Assembly (NCBI RefSeq): GCF_001025215.1
Contig: NZ_AP012330.1
Span: 186,001-250,000, forward strand
Length of the DNA: 64,000 nt
Direction of reading: 5' to 3'
Source: Bifidobacterium pseudocatenulatum DSM 20438 = JCM 1200 = LMG 10505
GTDB taxonomy: Bacteria; Actinomycetota; Actinomycetes; Actinomycetales; Bifidobacteriaceae
The first letter of the stretch is position 1. Every line of letters begins with the position of its first letter. Both the position numbers and the translations under genes were made by a program. Shown here piece after piece: positions 1 through 8,091 of this stretch. The notes below the pieces were generated by a model that saw nothing but the letters and a program-made list of their open reading frames with translations, was not told the origin of the DNA and did no database searches.

Positions 1-1371
1 TGCGATGTTGGCGTCTTCGTCGAAGCGTGCCTTGATTTCGACCAGTGCCAGCACCTGCTTGCCCGCATGCGCCGCGTCGATGAGCGCGTCGATGATCGGG
101 GAGTTGCTGGACGTACGGTACAACGTCTGCTTGATGGCGAGCACCTTCGGATCCGCCGCAGCCTGCGCTAGGAACGCCTGAACGGAGGTAGAGAACGAAT
201 CGTACGGGTGATGCAGGAGGATATCGCGTTCGCGAATCGCTGCAAAAATGTCTTGCGCGCGGGACGACTCCACCTCGGCAATCTGGCGATTGGTGGTCGG
301 CACGAACGAACGGTACTTCAAGTCCGGACGGTCGATGCCGCCAAGTTCGAAGAGCACGGTCGCATCGAGCGGTGCCGGCAGGCGGTACACCTCATCGGCA
401 CTGACGCGCAGCTGATCGGCGAGCAGCTGGGAAAGGAACGGGCTGGTCTCGTCGGAAATCTCAAGACGGATCGGCGGTCCGAAACGACGGCGCAGCAGCT
501 CCTTCTCCATGGCGTTGAGCAGGTTCTCTGCATCATCCTCTTCCACGTCGATATCCTCGTTACGGGTAACGCGGAAGGATCGCGCTTCCTTGATGATCAT
601 GCCCGGGAACAGGGATTCCAGGTGCGCGATGATCAGGTTCTCCATGGTGATGAAGCCGTAGCGCACGTTGGTGGCATCGTCGTCGGTCATGTCGTCGACG
701 GGCACGAGACGGTTCAGGTTTCCAGGAATCTTCACGCGAGCGAAGTGGGACTTGCCGGAAGCCGGGTTCTCCACCAGCACGGCGAGGTTGATGGAACCGC
801 CGGAAATGTACGGGAACGGGTGGGCCGGATCCACGGCGAGCGGCGTCAGAACAGGGAACACCTGCTGACGGTAGTAGCGAGACAGGCGCTCCTGTTCGGC
901 GGCGGTGAGCTTGTCCCAGCTCAGCAGCACGATCTGTTCCTTCGCCAGGTCGGGAAGAATGTGATCGATCATGTAGTGCGCGTGCTCGTCCTGCAGGCGG
1001 TGCGCCTGCTCGCTGATGGCGCGCAGCTGCTGCCTTGGGCTCAATCCGGAGGCGGCCGTCACGGCGATGCCGGTGTCGATGCGGCGCTTCAGACCTGCGA
1101 CGCGAACCATGAAGAACTCGTCGAGGTTGTTCGCGAAGATCGCGGCGAAGCTTGCGCGTTCGATGATCGGCAGATCTTCGTCTTGGGCAAGTTCGAGGAC
1201 TCGCTTGTTGAACTTCAGCCAGCTCAACTCGCGGTCGAAGAAGCGGTCGTTCGGCAACGGCTCTTCGCCGGCCTGAAGCTCACGCTTGTCGTTTTTATCG
1301 GTCTCGGCGATATGCTCAGCTATCTGGCTGCGCAAGATCGCCTTCGAGGGTGCGTCAAAAATCTGTGCCAT
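1..1371 (-). CDS. ppk: Polyphosphate kinase, N-terminal part (runs off the window)
   Basis: This is the N-terminal 457 residues of polyphosphate kinase 1, which reversibly polymerises ATP gamma-phosphate into polyphosphate. The minus strand reads open from ATG at 1371 to the window edge without a stop. Family landmarks seen are [15 protein letters not shown] near residue 43, [13 protein letters not shown] soon after, [15 protein letters not shown] in the middle domain, and [16 protein letters not shown] then [20 protein letters not shown] towards the edge. The window stops at [13 protein letters not shown], just before the region that carries the autophosphorylated histidine, so the catalytic His is not visible. 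It is transcribed away from the Tad locus. A long plus-strand open frame over the same bases is a GC-driven shadow. Confidence 0.95.
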   Translation of the reverse strand, partial: MAQIFDAPSKAILRSQIAEHIAETDKNDKRELQAGEEPLPNDRFFDRELSWLKFNKRVLELAQDEDLPIIERASFAAIFANNLDEFFMVRVAGLKRRIDTGIAVTAASGLSPRQQLRAISEQAHRLQDEHAHYMIDHILPDLAKEQIVLLSWDKLTAAEQERLSRYYRQQVFPVLTPLAVDPAHPFPYISGGSINLAVLVENPASGKSHFARVKIPGNLNRLVPVDDMTDDDATNVRYGFITMENLIIAHLESLFPGMIIKEARSFRVTRNEDIDVEEDDAENLLNAMEKELLRRRFGPPIRLEISDETSPFLSQLLADQLRVSADEVYRLPAPLDATVLFELGGIDRPDLKYRSFVPTTNRQIAEVESSRAQDIFAAIRERDILLHHPYDSFSTSVQAFLAQAAADPKVLAIKQTLYRTSSNSPIIDALIDAAHAGKQVLALVEIKARFDEDANIA

Positions 1372-1610
1372 ACTTTCCTACTTTATCCTTAAGTAGCTGG
1401 AAATGCTGTAAAAAGCCGGCAAAATTTAGCTGGAGTTAACATTCGTTCGCTCATTGTGCAAATTAGGGTGTCGACACGCCGTGTTTTTGTCGCAAACGCA
1501 CGCAAACGAACAAACACGCCTTGCGTTTCGCACACGATGGAGCATTTTTATGATTCTTGCGATCGTAAAGCAACAGTTGCGACAAATACGGAACATCAGC
1601 CGGTTTCGGT

Positions 1611-1638
1611 TTGCGATTGCCGGATTGCTGAGCATAAT
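1611..1638 (+). promoter_or_regulatory. Putative promoter of the structured RNA
   Basis: TTGCGA (1611-1616), a 16-bp spacer and CATAAT (1633-1638) form a sigma-70-like promoter that would start transcription near 1645, exactly where the closing stem of the downstream RNA begins. Confidence 0.5.
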
Positions 1639-1644
1639 TACGAA

Positions 1645-1811
1645 GTACAAGAACAACTTAAAGAGCAGAGCCCACAAAGAGTGTATGGCCAAGATAGGTC
1701 GTTACGTTGAACGGGCATTGGATAGACTTACCGTTACGACGATGTTGTTGTGCAGAGATTCTGCCCTTAAGGTTCTTGCAAGGAAGGCCCGCTCGGCGGG
1801 CCTTCCTTTTT
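1645..1811 (+). ncRNA. Structured small RNA of about 167 nt with 6S/Ms1-like fold
   Basis: The segment lies between the divergent ppk and tadZ genes, has no convincing reading frame, and ends in a strong intrinsic terminator that no protein gene needs. Its ends pair: CAAGAAC (1648-1654) with GTTCTTG (1772-1778), CTTAA (1657-1661) with TTAAG (1767-1771) and GCAGA (1665-1669) with TCTGC (1760-1764), giving a closing stem with small internal loops. An apical arm forms from GTCGT (1698-1702) with ACGAC (1736-1740) and AACGG (1710-1714) with CCGTT (1731-1735). Between them is a large central bubble (1671-1697 and 1741-1758). Length, closing stem, central bubble and terminal arm are the hallmarks of 6S RNA, which sequesters RNA polymerase holoenzyme; Ms1 is the functionally related core-binding RNA of mycobacteria. 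The identification rests on architecture alone and is an inference. Confidence 0.6.
1782..1811 (+). terminator. Rho-independent terminator of the small RNA
   Basis: GGAAGGCCCGC (1782-1792) pairs perfectly with GCGGGCCTTCC (1796-1806) across a TCG loop, followed by five T (1807-1811). It sits between two divergent protein genes, so it must serve a separate plus-strand transcript. Confidence 0.9.
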
Positions 1812-1869
1812 GTTTGCCTGTTCTCAGGGAGTTTTTCGGGAAAACGACGGACGCCGATTATCGTCGTTG

Positions 1870-1932
1870 TGTGGATAACGGTGCATAACACGCCGGGGTT
1901 GTGGATAACTCGCGTCCTCCGACCACAGGGCC
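1870..1932 (+). promoter_or_regulatory. DnaA-box module upstream of tadZ (copy 1)
   Basis: Two perfect DnaA boxes in the orientation TGTGGATAA lie at 1870-1878 and 1900-1908, exactly 30 bp apart, with ACACGCCG between them and CGTCCTCCGACCACA after the second. The same layout recurs at 5313-5375 in front of flp. The module ends about 45 bp before the tadZ start, so it probably overlaps or flanks the promoter. Confidence 0.7.
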
Positions 1933-1977
1933 GGTTCAGCTTGCAATGGTGCTCGCCGAAGCTTTTCAATCGACGGT

Positions 1978-3000
1978 ATGAGTAATGCAACGTCTTTTTC
2001 GAATGTTCCTCCGGTGCCGCTGCCGTCGGGCGGGCTGTTGCCGGTCGCCGGCGCGATCGCGCCGCAAGCGTCACCGCCGACACAACGCAGAACCGTCTCT
2101 GCGCAACGGTTCTATACGCCGCCGGGATCGAATCGCGGTGGAACGCAACTGGTTGGCGCTGTGCCTGGAACGTATGGCATGGTTGCGCAATGCGGTCGCG
2201 CATCGGTGGAGGAACCCTGCGATATGGGCAATGTGGTGGTTATCGACTCCGTGGTGGCAGGAGTGGGCACGAGCACTCTGGCCGCCTTACTGGCCCGCGA
2301 GCTGAGCGAACGCGGCCTCAAATGTGTGCTCGTCGACGCCGATCTGCAAGGAGGTGGGCTGGATGTGCTTCTTGGCGTGGAAAACGAGGACGGCTCACGC
2401 TTCGGGGAAATCAGCGCTCCGCTTGGCAATATCGACGGCAAAGCGCTACTGCGGGAGCTGCCAATCTGGGATGGTGTGCCATTGCTGGCATGCGATCCTT
2501 GGAAAACCGAAAATCCGCAATCGTGGGAAGTGCAAGCGTGCATTCATGCGCTATCGCAGGTGCGAAGCGTGGTCGTCGTCGATATGGGGCAATGGAACGG
2601 ACTGCAGGATTTGACGGAACTGCGCAAGGCCATCCGCATTACCGTGGTCGAACTGACGGTACTTGGTCTTGCGCGGGCCAAAGCGAATCTGCGGGCGCAT
2701 TACGGTTCGATCGGAGAACACGATGCCGCAACGCAGGAACGGGAGTTTCTCGTAGGCGTGCAACCGCGCGGAACCGTACGCGACCATGGCACGACGGCAA
2801 TCGAGGAAGCGGCGGAATACCTCGACTGCGATATCACCGCGGTCATCAAACCGGATGCCAAGCTTTGCAGCGAACTCTTGGAAGGGCTTGGACTGCGCAA
2901 ACCCAATCGTACGAACGCGAAAGCCATCGCAACGTTGGCGGATCTCATTCAGGAAGCGTTGGGAGAAAAGAGCATCAGTCATGGAACTCGGGCCACTTAG
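1978..3000 (+). CDS. tadZ: TadZ/CpaE-like ATPase of the Tad pilus locus
   Basis: A 340-residue protein of the CpaE/TadZ branch of MinD/ParA-type ATPases, thought to place the Tad pilus machine in the cell. The first 85 residues are Pro/Gln/Ser-rich and probably disordered. A deviant P-loop follows (SVVAGVGTSTLAALLAREL, about residues 90-108), then DADLQGGGLDVLLGV corresponding to the Walker A' region and VVVVDMGQW corresponding to Walker B. The P-loop lacks the usual Lys-Thr pair, as in other TadZ/CpaE proteins. It overlaps tadA by 20 nt and leads the tadZABC operon. The start is the ATG at 1978 just after CGACGGT; no strong ribosome binding site is seen. The family is clear; the exact function is inferred from context. 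Confidence 0.8.
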   Translation: MSNATSFSNVPPVPLPSGGLLPVAGAIAPQASPPTQRRTVSAQRFYTPPGSNRGGTQLVGAVPGTYGMVAQCGRASVEEPCDMGNVVVIDSVVAGVGTSTLAALLARELSERGLKCVLVDADLQGGGLDVLLGVENEDGSRFGEISAPLGNIDGKALLRELPIWDGVPLLACDPWKTENPQSWEVQACIHALSQVRSVVVVDMGQWNGLQDLTELRKAIRITVVELTVLGLARAKANLRAHYGSIGEHDAATQEREFLVGVQPRGTVRDHGTTAIEEAAEYLDCDITAVIKPDAKLCSELLEGLGLRKPNRTNAKAIATLADLIQEALGEKSISHGTRAT

Positions 3001-3970
3001 CGACATCGCATCCGAGCCGGGCGTCACCGACATCGCGGTAACCTGCGACGGAACGGTGTGGGTGGATCGCGGCCAAGGTATGCGGCCACATGCATTGCGC
3101 GTGCCATTCAGCGGTCCCCAAGCCATCCGCGATTTCGCCGTGCGGCTGTGCTCGCAGCTTGGCAGAAGGCTCGACGACGCCTGCCCGATAGCCGACGCCT
3201 CCACGGTGGAAGGCGTGCGCGTGCACGCGGTTATCGCACCGCTCGTTCCGCAAGGCGCCGCCATCAGCATACGATTGCCGGACGTTGTTGCGCCCAGTCT
3301 GGAATCTTTGGCGGAAAACGGCATGTTTCCAAGCGGATGGATGCCTTTGCTGGAAGGATTCGTGGAACGAAGGGCCAGCGTGCTCGTGACCGGCGGAACC
3401 GGAGCAGGCAAAACCACGCTGCTCAAAGCAATGCTTATGCGATGCGCGCCGGGGGAGCGCGTCATCACCGTGGAGGAGGTGCGCGAACTTGGCATGCTCA
3501 ACCATGCCAACCACGTGTCGCTGGTGACGCGCGGCGCCAACATGGAAGGCAAAGGCGCCATAGGGCTGTCGCAGCTGATATGCGCGACGTTGCGTATGCG
3601 GCCGGACCGCATTGTGGTGGGCGAATGCAGGGGCGGCGAAATCGTGGATCTGCTGCGCGCGCTGAATTCCGGGCATCGCGGAGGCATGACCACCTTGCAT
3701 GCCAATCAGGTGACGGCGGTTCCCTCACGTTTGGTGGCCTTGGGATTGCTCTCCGGGCTGAATCCGCAAGCCACCGCGGCGCTCGCGCAAGACGCGTTCG
3801 ACGTAGTGCTGCATGTGGGCCGAGTGGGAGGCAGGCGGCGCATCGCGCAAATAGGACGGCTTGAATTCGCAGAGGGGAAACTGCGGGGAAACCTATTGGC
3901 CGGGTGGAACGGCAGCCAAATGCGGGCTTCGCAACAGTGGCCTGATTTCGTGCGCGTATGGAGTCGTTGA
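2981..3970 (+). CDS. tadA: TadA/CpaF secretion ATPase
   Basis: A 329-residue VirB11/GspE-superfamily ATPase that powers Tad pilus assembly as a cytoplasmic hexamer. The ATG at 2981 (MELGPLSDI) lies inside the tadZ end and is preferred over an in-frame ATG 195 nt upstream, because family homology begins there with the N-terminal region VTDIAVTCDGTVWVDRG. Visible motifs are Walker A GGTGAGKTT (about residue 137), ITVEEVREL (Asp-box equivalent), the Walker B stretch RPDRIVVGECRGGEIVDLL and the His-box GHRGGMTTLHAN. Members of the family often have a longer N-terminal domain; this one is compact, as is usual for actinobacterial forms. Confidence 0.92.
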   Translation: MELGPLSDIASEPGVTDIAVTCDGTVWVDRGQGMRPHALRVPFSGPQAIRDFAVRLCSQLGRRLDDACPIADASTVEGVRVHAVIAPLVPQGAAISIRLPDVVAPSLESLAENGMFPSGWMPLLEGFVERRASVLVTGGTGAGKTTLLKAMLMRCAPGERVITVEEVRELGMLNHANHVSLVTRGANMEGKGAIGLSQLICATLRMRPDRIVVGECRGGEIVDLLRALNSGHRGGMTTLHANQVTAVPSRLVALGLLSGLNPQATAALAQDAFDVVLHVGRVGGRRRIAQIGRLEFAEGKLRGNLLAGWNGSQMRASQQWPDFVRVWSR

Positions 3971-3984
3971 ATCGAGGTGGGCAG

Positions 3985-4716
3985 ATGGAAAGCCTCAGCA
4001 TTATTTGCGCGGTATTGTGCGGACTGGCCGTATGGCTGTGGCCTCGCCGAAACGTATGCGATGTGGGCGAACGGGCGGGAAACGTAGTGGGGCGCGCAGG
4101 CGAAAGCCTTGATGAAAAACCTGATGGAGGATTCGGCGGGCGGTCTGACGGAATCGAAGAGGCGAACATGCCGGCGAAACCATTGCCCGCCATCGGATGT
4201 GTGGCGTGCGTGGCTTCCCTCCGCGCATCCGTGCGCAGCGGAGCCACATTGGTGCAGGCGTTCGAAGAATTGGGTGGAACGCCGTTCGCCACACCCGAAC
4301 TTACCAGGCTTCGCATAACCATGGTGATCCGCAGCCGATGCCCGCCCAAAGAGCAATGCGGCCAAGTCGAACGGCTGAGCGGCGAGCTATATGCGGCCTG
4401 TCAGCTGAGCCTGACGCTCGGATGCGAAACCGGCCGATGCCTGCAGGCGGTGGCTGAATCGTTGAAACGGCAACGATTATTGGATGATCTGCGTACCAAC
4501 GCATTCGCCATGCCCAAAGCGACGGTGAAACTCCTGATGGCGTTGCCGCTGCTCACTGTGCTCTTGGGAGAAGGTATGGGTGCGCACTCATTGGCCTTCC
4601 TTGTTTCAGGGGTCAAAGGCTTGGCATGCCTCGGATTTGCCCTCTGTTGCTACACGTTCGGACTTATCTGGATACGTGCGCTGATGCGGCAGGATGATAT
4701 GAAAGGAGCCATGTGA
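3985..4716 (+). CDS. tadB: TadB-like inner-membrane platform protein
   Basis: About 243 residues with a type II secretion F (GspF) domain, the membrane platform of the Tad pilus. There is an N-terminal membrane segment (LSIICAVLCGLAVWLWP), a soluble domain with SLRASVRSGATLVQAFEELG and AACQLSLTLGCETGRCLQAVAESLKRQRLLDDLRTN, and C-terminal membrane segments (KLLMALPLLTVLLGEGMG, GLACLGFALCCYTFGLIWIRAL). I prefer the ATG at 3985, which has GAGGTGG at 3974-3980 a few bases upstream; an in-frame ATG at 3958 overlapping tadA has no ribosome binding site. The stop codon overlaps the start of tadC, indicating translational coupling. Confidence 0.8.
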   Translation: MESLSIICAVLCGLAVWLWPRRNVCDVGERAGNVVGRAGESLDEKPDGGFGGRSDGIEEANMPAKPLPAIGCVACVASLRASVRSGATLVQAFEELGGTPFATPELTRLRITMVIRSRCPPKEQCGQVERLSGELYAACQLSLTLGCETGRCLQAVAESLKRQRLLDDLRTNAFAMPKATVKLLMALPLLTVLLGEGMGAHSLAFLVSGVKGLACLGFALCCYTFGLIWIRALMRQDDMKGAM

Positions 4717-5240
4717 TGACTGGCTTATGGATGCTGACGGCGGCGGTGTGCGCGGCCGAAGCGATGTGGCTGAAGCAGTGGAGGCCGGTCCGTGTGCCAG
4801 CCGACCTTGCGCCCGCCGGACGAGTGCGGGAACTTCCGCTGCCGCTGGTATTGGAGATGCTCAGCGTCGCCATACGGCAGGGATCCTCCATTCCACGCGC
4901 GCTGATTGCCGTGGGCGATATCGCTGCGGGAGAATTCGGCGCGGGACTACGGTCGGCCGGAGAACAGTTGAACAAAGGTGTTTCCTGGGATGATGCGTGG
5001 CCAGATGATGGCGATCTTGCGGTGGTGCGCGATGCGTTCGCCTCGTCATGGCACAGTGGCGCCTCGCCGGTGGAACGTTTGGAAACAGCGGTCGAACAAT
5101 TGGATTGGGATGAGCGCTCGCAGATCGAACAGGCTGCAGCGAAATTGTCGGTTCGTTTGTTGCTACCGACCGGATTGTGCTTTCTTCCCGCATTTGTTGC
5201 GGTGGGGATTATTCCGGCCGTTATGTCGTTTGTGGGATGA
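4716..5240 (+). CDS. tadC: TadC-like inner-membrane platform protein
   Basis: A 174-residue second GspF-domain protein that pairs with TadB in the Tad platform. LPLVLEMLSVAIRQGSSIPRALIAVGDIAAG is the typical start of the F domain, followed by GEQLNKGVSWDDAWP and ending in a hydrophobic segment LLLPTGLCFLPAFVAVGIIPAVMSFVG. The ATG at 4716 overlaps the tadB TGA; AGGAG at 4704-4708 gives good spacing (a GTG at 4713 is the alternative). It is shorter than stand-alone TadC proteins of proteobacteria, as is common in actinobacterial Tad loci. It is the last gene of the first Tad operon. Confidence 0.8.
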   Translation: MTGLWMLTAAVCAAEAMWLKQWRPVRVPADLAPAGRVRELPLPLVLEMLSVAIRQGSSIPRALIAVGDIAAGEFGAGLRSAGEQLNKGVSWDDAWPDDGDLAVVRDAFASSWHSGASPVERLETAVEQLDWDERSQIEQAAAKLSVRLLLPTGLCFLPAFVAVGIIPAVMSFVG

Positions 5241-5312
5241 CGGCAGGAAAGCAACGTGGGAAATATGGCTCGGGAAATGTGGGAAACGGACAATCCTCGA
5301 AGAACGATGTTT

Positions 5313-5375
5313 TGTGGATAAATGTGGATGACACGCCGTGGTTGTGGATAACCCACGTCCTCCGACCACAACCCT
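5313..5375 (+). promoter_or_regulatory. DnaA-box module upstream of flp (copy 2)
   Basis: Perfect DnaA boxes TGTGGATAA at 5313-5321 and 5343-5351 are again 30 bp apart, with a one-mismatch box TGTGGATGA at 5323-5331. The flanks ACACGCCG-GGTTGTGGATAAC and CGTCCTCCGACCACA match copy 1 at 1870-1932. The module ends roughly 90 bp upstream of the flp start. Confidence 0.7.
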
Positions 5376-5461
5376 GAAAAAACGTTCCGACGGGCACGAT
5401 GATGCGCAACACTGGGTGCACTCGGCCATCTGGCCGAGGTTGTTCGAACGAAAGGAACGCC

Positions 5462-5749
5462 ATGAACAACGAAACGCCAATCAACGTCGATGGCTCGCCA
5501 GACCTGATGGGCAAGGCAGGACAGCTGCTGCATGCCATGCGTGAACGGGCCGGCAAAGCGGTATGCCTGCTGGACGCGCGTATGCGCACGCTGACCGTCG
5601 AACCGGAGGAAGGCGCTGCCACTGCCGAATATGCGGTGGTTTTGGTTGCCGCCACCGGATTCGCAGCCGTTTTGGTGGGCATTATGAAATCCGATGCCAT
5701 CAAAACGCTGCTGACCAACATCATCAAGAAAGCGCTGAGCGTCGGGTGA
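5462..5749 (+). CDS. flp: Flp-type pilin subunit (DUF4244-like)
   Basis: A 95-residue prepilin candidate. After a 50-residue hydrophilic leader come EEGAATAEYAVVLVAATGFAAVLVGIM and a short amphipathic tail. The AATAEYAVV segment is the prepilin-peptidase-like site with the conserved Glu-Tyr pair of Flp pilins, followed by the hydrophobic assembly helix. The family in Actinobacteria is often labelled DUF4244. The start is the ATG at 5462, preceded by GAAAGGAAC; upstream in-frame ATGs near 5399 lie in non-conserved sequence. No prepilin peptidase (TadV) is in the window, so processing must rely on a gene elsewhere. Confidence 0.82.
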   Translation: MNNETPINVDGSPDLMGKAGQLLHAMRERAGKAVCLLDARMRTLTVEPEEGAATAEYAVVLVAATGFAAVLVGIMKSDAIKTLLTNIIKKALSVG

Positions 5750-5752
5750 TTC

Positions 5753-6121
5753 ATGCTGAGGCAATGGTGGAAACGCCATACCGATGATGCCGATGAGGGA
5801 GCGGCCACCGCGGAATTCGCGGTGGTGCTCCCCTGCGTGGCGGCGGTGGCGATTTTGGTGTTGTGCTTGGGGCGTGCGTCTGTGGTGTCCATGAATTGCC
5901 AGGATGCGGCGGCGGCCGGTGCCAGGGCTTTCGCGGTTGATGATACGGGCGGCGAATCGAAGGCGAGGACCGCGGTCATGGCGGCTGCGGGAGGTTCGGC
6001 GACGGTACGGTTCGAGCGTGGGGCGGACTTCGTCACCGTCACGGTGCAATGCCCTGTGGTGCCGGATCCGACCGGTGTGCTGCCCACTCGAGTTACCGGC
6101 AAGGCGACCCGCTACTTCTAG
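5753..6121 (+). CDS. tadE: TadE-like minor pilin
   Basis: A 122-residue TadE-type pseudopilin. DEGAATAEFAVVLPCVAAVAILVLCLG contains the TadE prepilin-like motif (A-T-A-E-F-A-V-V) and a single N-terminal membrane helix; the remainder is a small extracytoplasmic domain with NCQDAAAAGARAFA, typical of the family, and a Cys pair (NCQ and QCPV) that could form a disulfide. It starts 3 nt after the flp stop region, so it is co-transcribed with flp. In Bifidobacterium breve the tad locus and TadE are known to matter for gut colonisation and host epithelial signalling; transfer of that role to this protein is inference. Confidence 0.85.
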   Translation: MLRQWWKRHTDDADEGAATAEFAVVLPCVAAVAILVLCLGRASVVSMNCQDAAAAGARAFAVDDTGGESKARTAVMAAAGGSATVRFERGADFVTVTVQCPVVPDPTGVLPTRVTGKATRYF

Positions 6122-6262
6122 CGTTGCTCCGAAGCGTGCTGGTCTCTGCGCAGTGAGATGCGGGATTGTTGGTTGTGGCCTGTGCATGGAGGTCTGTGAG
6201 GTTTGGAGCTTGCGACATACGACGTGTGAAACATGTTGTGAAACACTATTGGCAACCATTTG

Positions 6263-6673
6263 ATGGATGCGGGTCGGAAAGGAATGGATAATGTGAAACG
6301 CCTTGTGAAACATTGGTTTGCTTGGATTCGCGGGTCCGATGAGGGTTCGGGGACCATATCCGGTGTGGCTTTGATCGCAGTGGCCGCCATCATGCTGGGC
6401 GCGGCCGCGTCGGCGGGCAATCTGCTGCTGTGCTTGCATCGCGCGCAGAATGCGGCCGACCTGGCGTCGGTAGCGGCGGCCAATGCGTTGTATTCGGGAT
6501 CGTCCGATCCTTGTTCCGTGGCGGAACGCACTATATCCGGCAATAATGCGACGATCGGATCCTGCACGATAGAAGGCGAGGATGTGCTGGTCGAAGCGCA
6601 GGTCGGCACGCAAATGCCATTCGTATCGCATGTCGGCAAACAGTCACGGGCGGGGCCGATTGTCTGCGAATAA
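6263..6673 (+). CDS. TadE/TadG-like pilus-associated protein
   Basis: About 136 residues, with one N-terminal membrane helix inside DEGSGTISGVALIAVAAIMLGAAASAGNLLLCLHRAQNAADLASVAAANAL. The string HRAQNAADLASVAAA is characteristic of TadG/putative-Flp-pilus-assembly proteins, here in the short actinobacterial version that sits last in Tad operons. A pair of cysteines (DPCSV, GSCTI) lies in the exported part. The start is uncertain: ATG at 6263, ATG at 6284 (GGAAAGGA directly abuts it) and GTG at 6293 (best spacing from that GGAAAGGA) are all in frame. It is separated from tadE by 140 bp in which I see no gene. Confidence 0.7.
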   Translation: MDAGRKGMDNVKRLVKHWFAWIRGSDEGSGTISGVALIAVAAIMLGAAASAGNLLLCLHRAQNAADLASVAAANALYSGSSDPCSVAERTISGNNATIGSCTIEGEDVLVEAQVGTQMPFVSHVGKQSRAGPIVCE

Positions 6674-6828
6674 GTGTGGTGTGGAGCGGTACATTGTGCG
6701 GGAAATCGCGCTTCGTAAAAAGGGATCTTTCTACGTAAAGGAACATTCGTTCCACAAAACGCGGCCATTTGTATGGAAAGCCGTTCGCATGTGGCGTGTG
6801 GAGCGAATCGCGGTTATCGTACTGAAGT

Positions 6829-7980
6829 ATGAGCGAAACGTCATGTGTGAATGCGACCGTTGCCGTTGTCGGCAATCCGACGTCAAACAAAGGCAAGGGT
6901 GCCGAGGTCGGCAAGCAGGTGGTTGAGCTGCTGCAAGAGGCCGGGCGCAAGCATGGCTTCAACGTGATCGACGTGACCGGCGAGAGCTTCGACGATTCCT
7001 TGGCGAATGCTAGGAATCGCAGGAACGAATACGACTACCTGGTGGCGGTCGGCGGCGACGGCATGATTGCGCTTGGAGCCAATGCCGTGGGCTGTTCCGG
7101 TAAACCGTTGGGCATTGTGGCGACGGGTTCCGGCAATGATTTCGCCCGCGGTCTTGAGCTGCCGGTCAATCGCGTGGAAACCGCTGTCGACGGCATCGTC
7201 GGCGCGATTGTGCGCGGCACGCATATTGACGTTGATATGGGTTTGGCCACGTCGTTGCAGGGCGGGTATGCCGTCGATTCCAGTACCGGCGATGATCTGG
7301 TCGGCGATTCGGACGTGCCATTGCGCCCGGCGGTCAACCGCTTCTACGCGGGCATGCTGTCGTGTGGTTTGGATGCGAGTATCAACGACCGTGCCAACCA
7401 TTCCCGCTTGCCCAACGGTTCGGTGCGCTATTTCGTGGCAGCGATTGTGGAATTGACGCATATGAAGCGGTACGGATACCACATCAAAGCCACGTTGGCC
7501 GATGGAACGGTGGAAGAAAGAGACATTATTTCACCGTTGCTTACGGTGGCCAATTCACGGCATATTGGCGGTGGCATTGAGATTTCGCCATATTCACGAT
7601 TCTCGGATGGGCTGCTTGACCTGGTATGGCTCGACCACGTGCCCAATGTCGCCGAATGCGTGGATGCGGTGTCTCACGCGTATAGCGGCAAGATCCTCGG
7701 GTGCAAGGTGTTTGGGTGGAAGCGTGTGCGCGATATCGAAATCACCCGCGCGCAAGAGGGTGATGAGCCGCCGGTCTTGATGGCGGACGGTGAATATGTT
7801 GGTCGCCTGCCTGTCAAGGTCGTAGTTCAAGACCGTGCGTTGCGTGTGCTGGTGCCGCCGGCCGTGGCGGAAAGCCAAGCTGCCAACACCGAAGAAAAAG
7901 TGCTGGAAGCCATCAAGCGTGATCACCGTGATCCTGTCACCGGCAAAACCGACACCTACTACGCGAAGCGCTCGCGGTAG
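6829..7980 (+). CDS. Diacylglycerol kinase family lipid kinase
   Basis: A 383-residue protein with the DAGK catalytic domain: N-terminal AVVGNPTSNKGKG (phosphate-binding start of the fold), VAVGGDGMIALGAN (the GGDG nucleotide motif, about residues 72-83), GIVATGSGNDFARGL, and a C-terminal beta-rich region with ISPLLTVANSRHIGGGIEISPYSRFSDGLLDLVWL. Such enzymes phosphorylate diacylglycerol or related lipids with ATP at the membrane. It follows the Tad genes with a 155-bp gap and is probably independent. No Shine-Dalgarno sequence precedes the ATG; a TATCGT at 6815-6820 would fit a leaderless transcript. Confidence 0.88.
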   Translation: MSETSCVNATVAVVGNPTSNKGKGAEVGKQVVELLQEAGRKHGFNVIDVTGESFDDSLANARNRRNEYDYLVAVGGDGMIALGANAVGCSGKPLGIVATGSGNDFARGLELPVNRVETAVDGIVGAIVRGTHIDVDMGLATSLQGGYAVDSSTGDDLVGDSDVPLRPAVNRFYAGMLSCGLDASINDRANHSRLPNGSVRYFVAAIVELTHMKRYGYHIKATLADGTVEERDIISPLLTVANSRHIGGGIEISPYSRFSDGLLDLVWLDHVPNVAECVDAVSHAYSGKILGCKVFGWKRVRDIEITRAQEGDEPPVLMADGEYVGRLPVKVVVQDRALRVLVPPAVAESQAANTEEKVLEAIKRDHRDPVTGKTDTYYAKRSR

Positions 7981-8091
7981 TGCGTGCACATGCCGGTCAA
8001 ACCGCAACATTGCATATCGAAGATGGCACGTATGCAACTGATTGCGTGATCGGCAATCGTAAGCAATCGCAAATAATTTCGCGATAATAAC

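Noticed and set aside
208..1392. 394-codon plus-strand open frame opposite polyphosphate kinase
   Set aside because: No family features; ppk on the minus strand is unambiguous and codon bias explains the antisense frame.
1658..2203. 181-codon minus-strand frame across the ppk-tadZ gap
   Set aside because: It spans the RNA terminator and the DnaA boxes and has no protein-like pattern.
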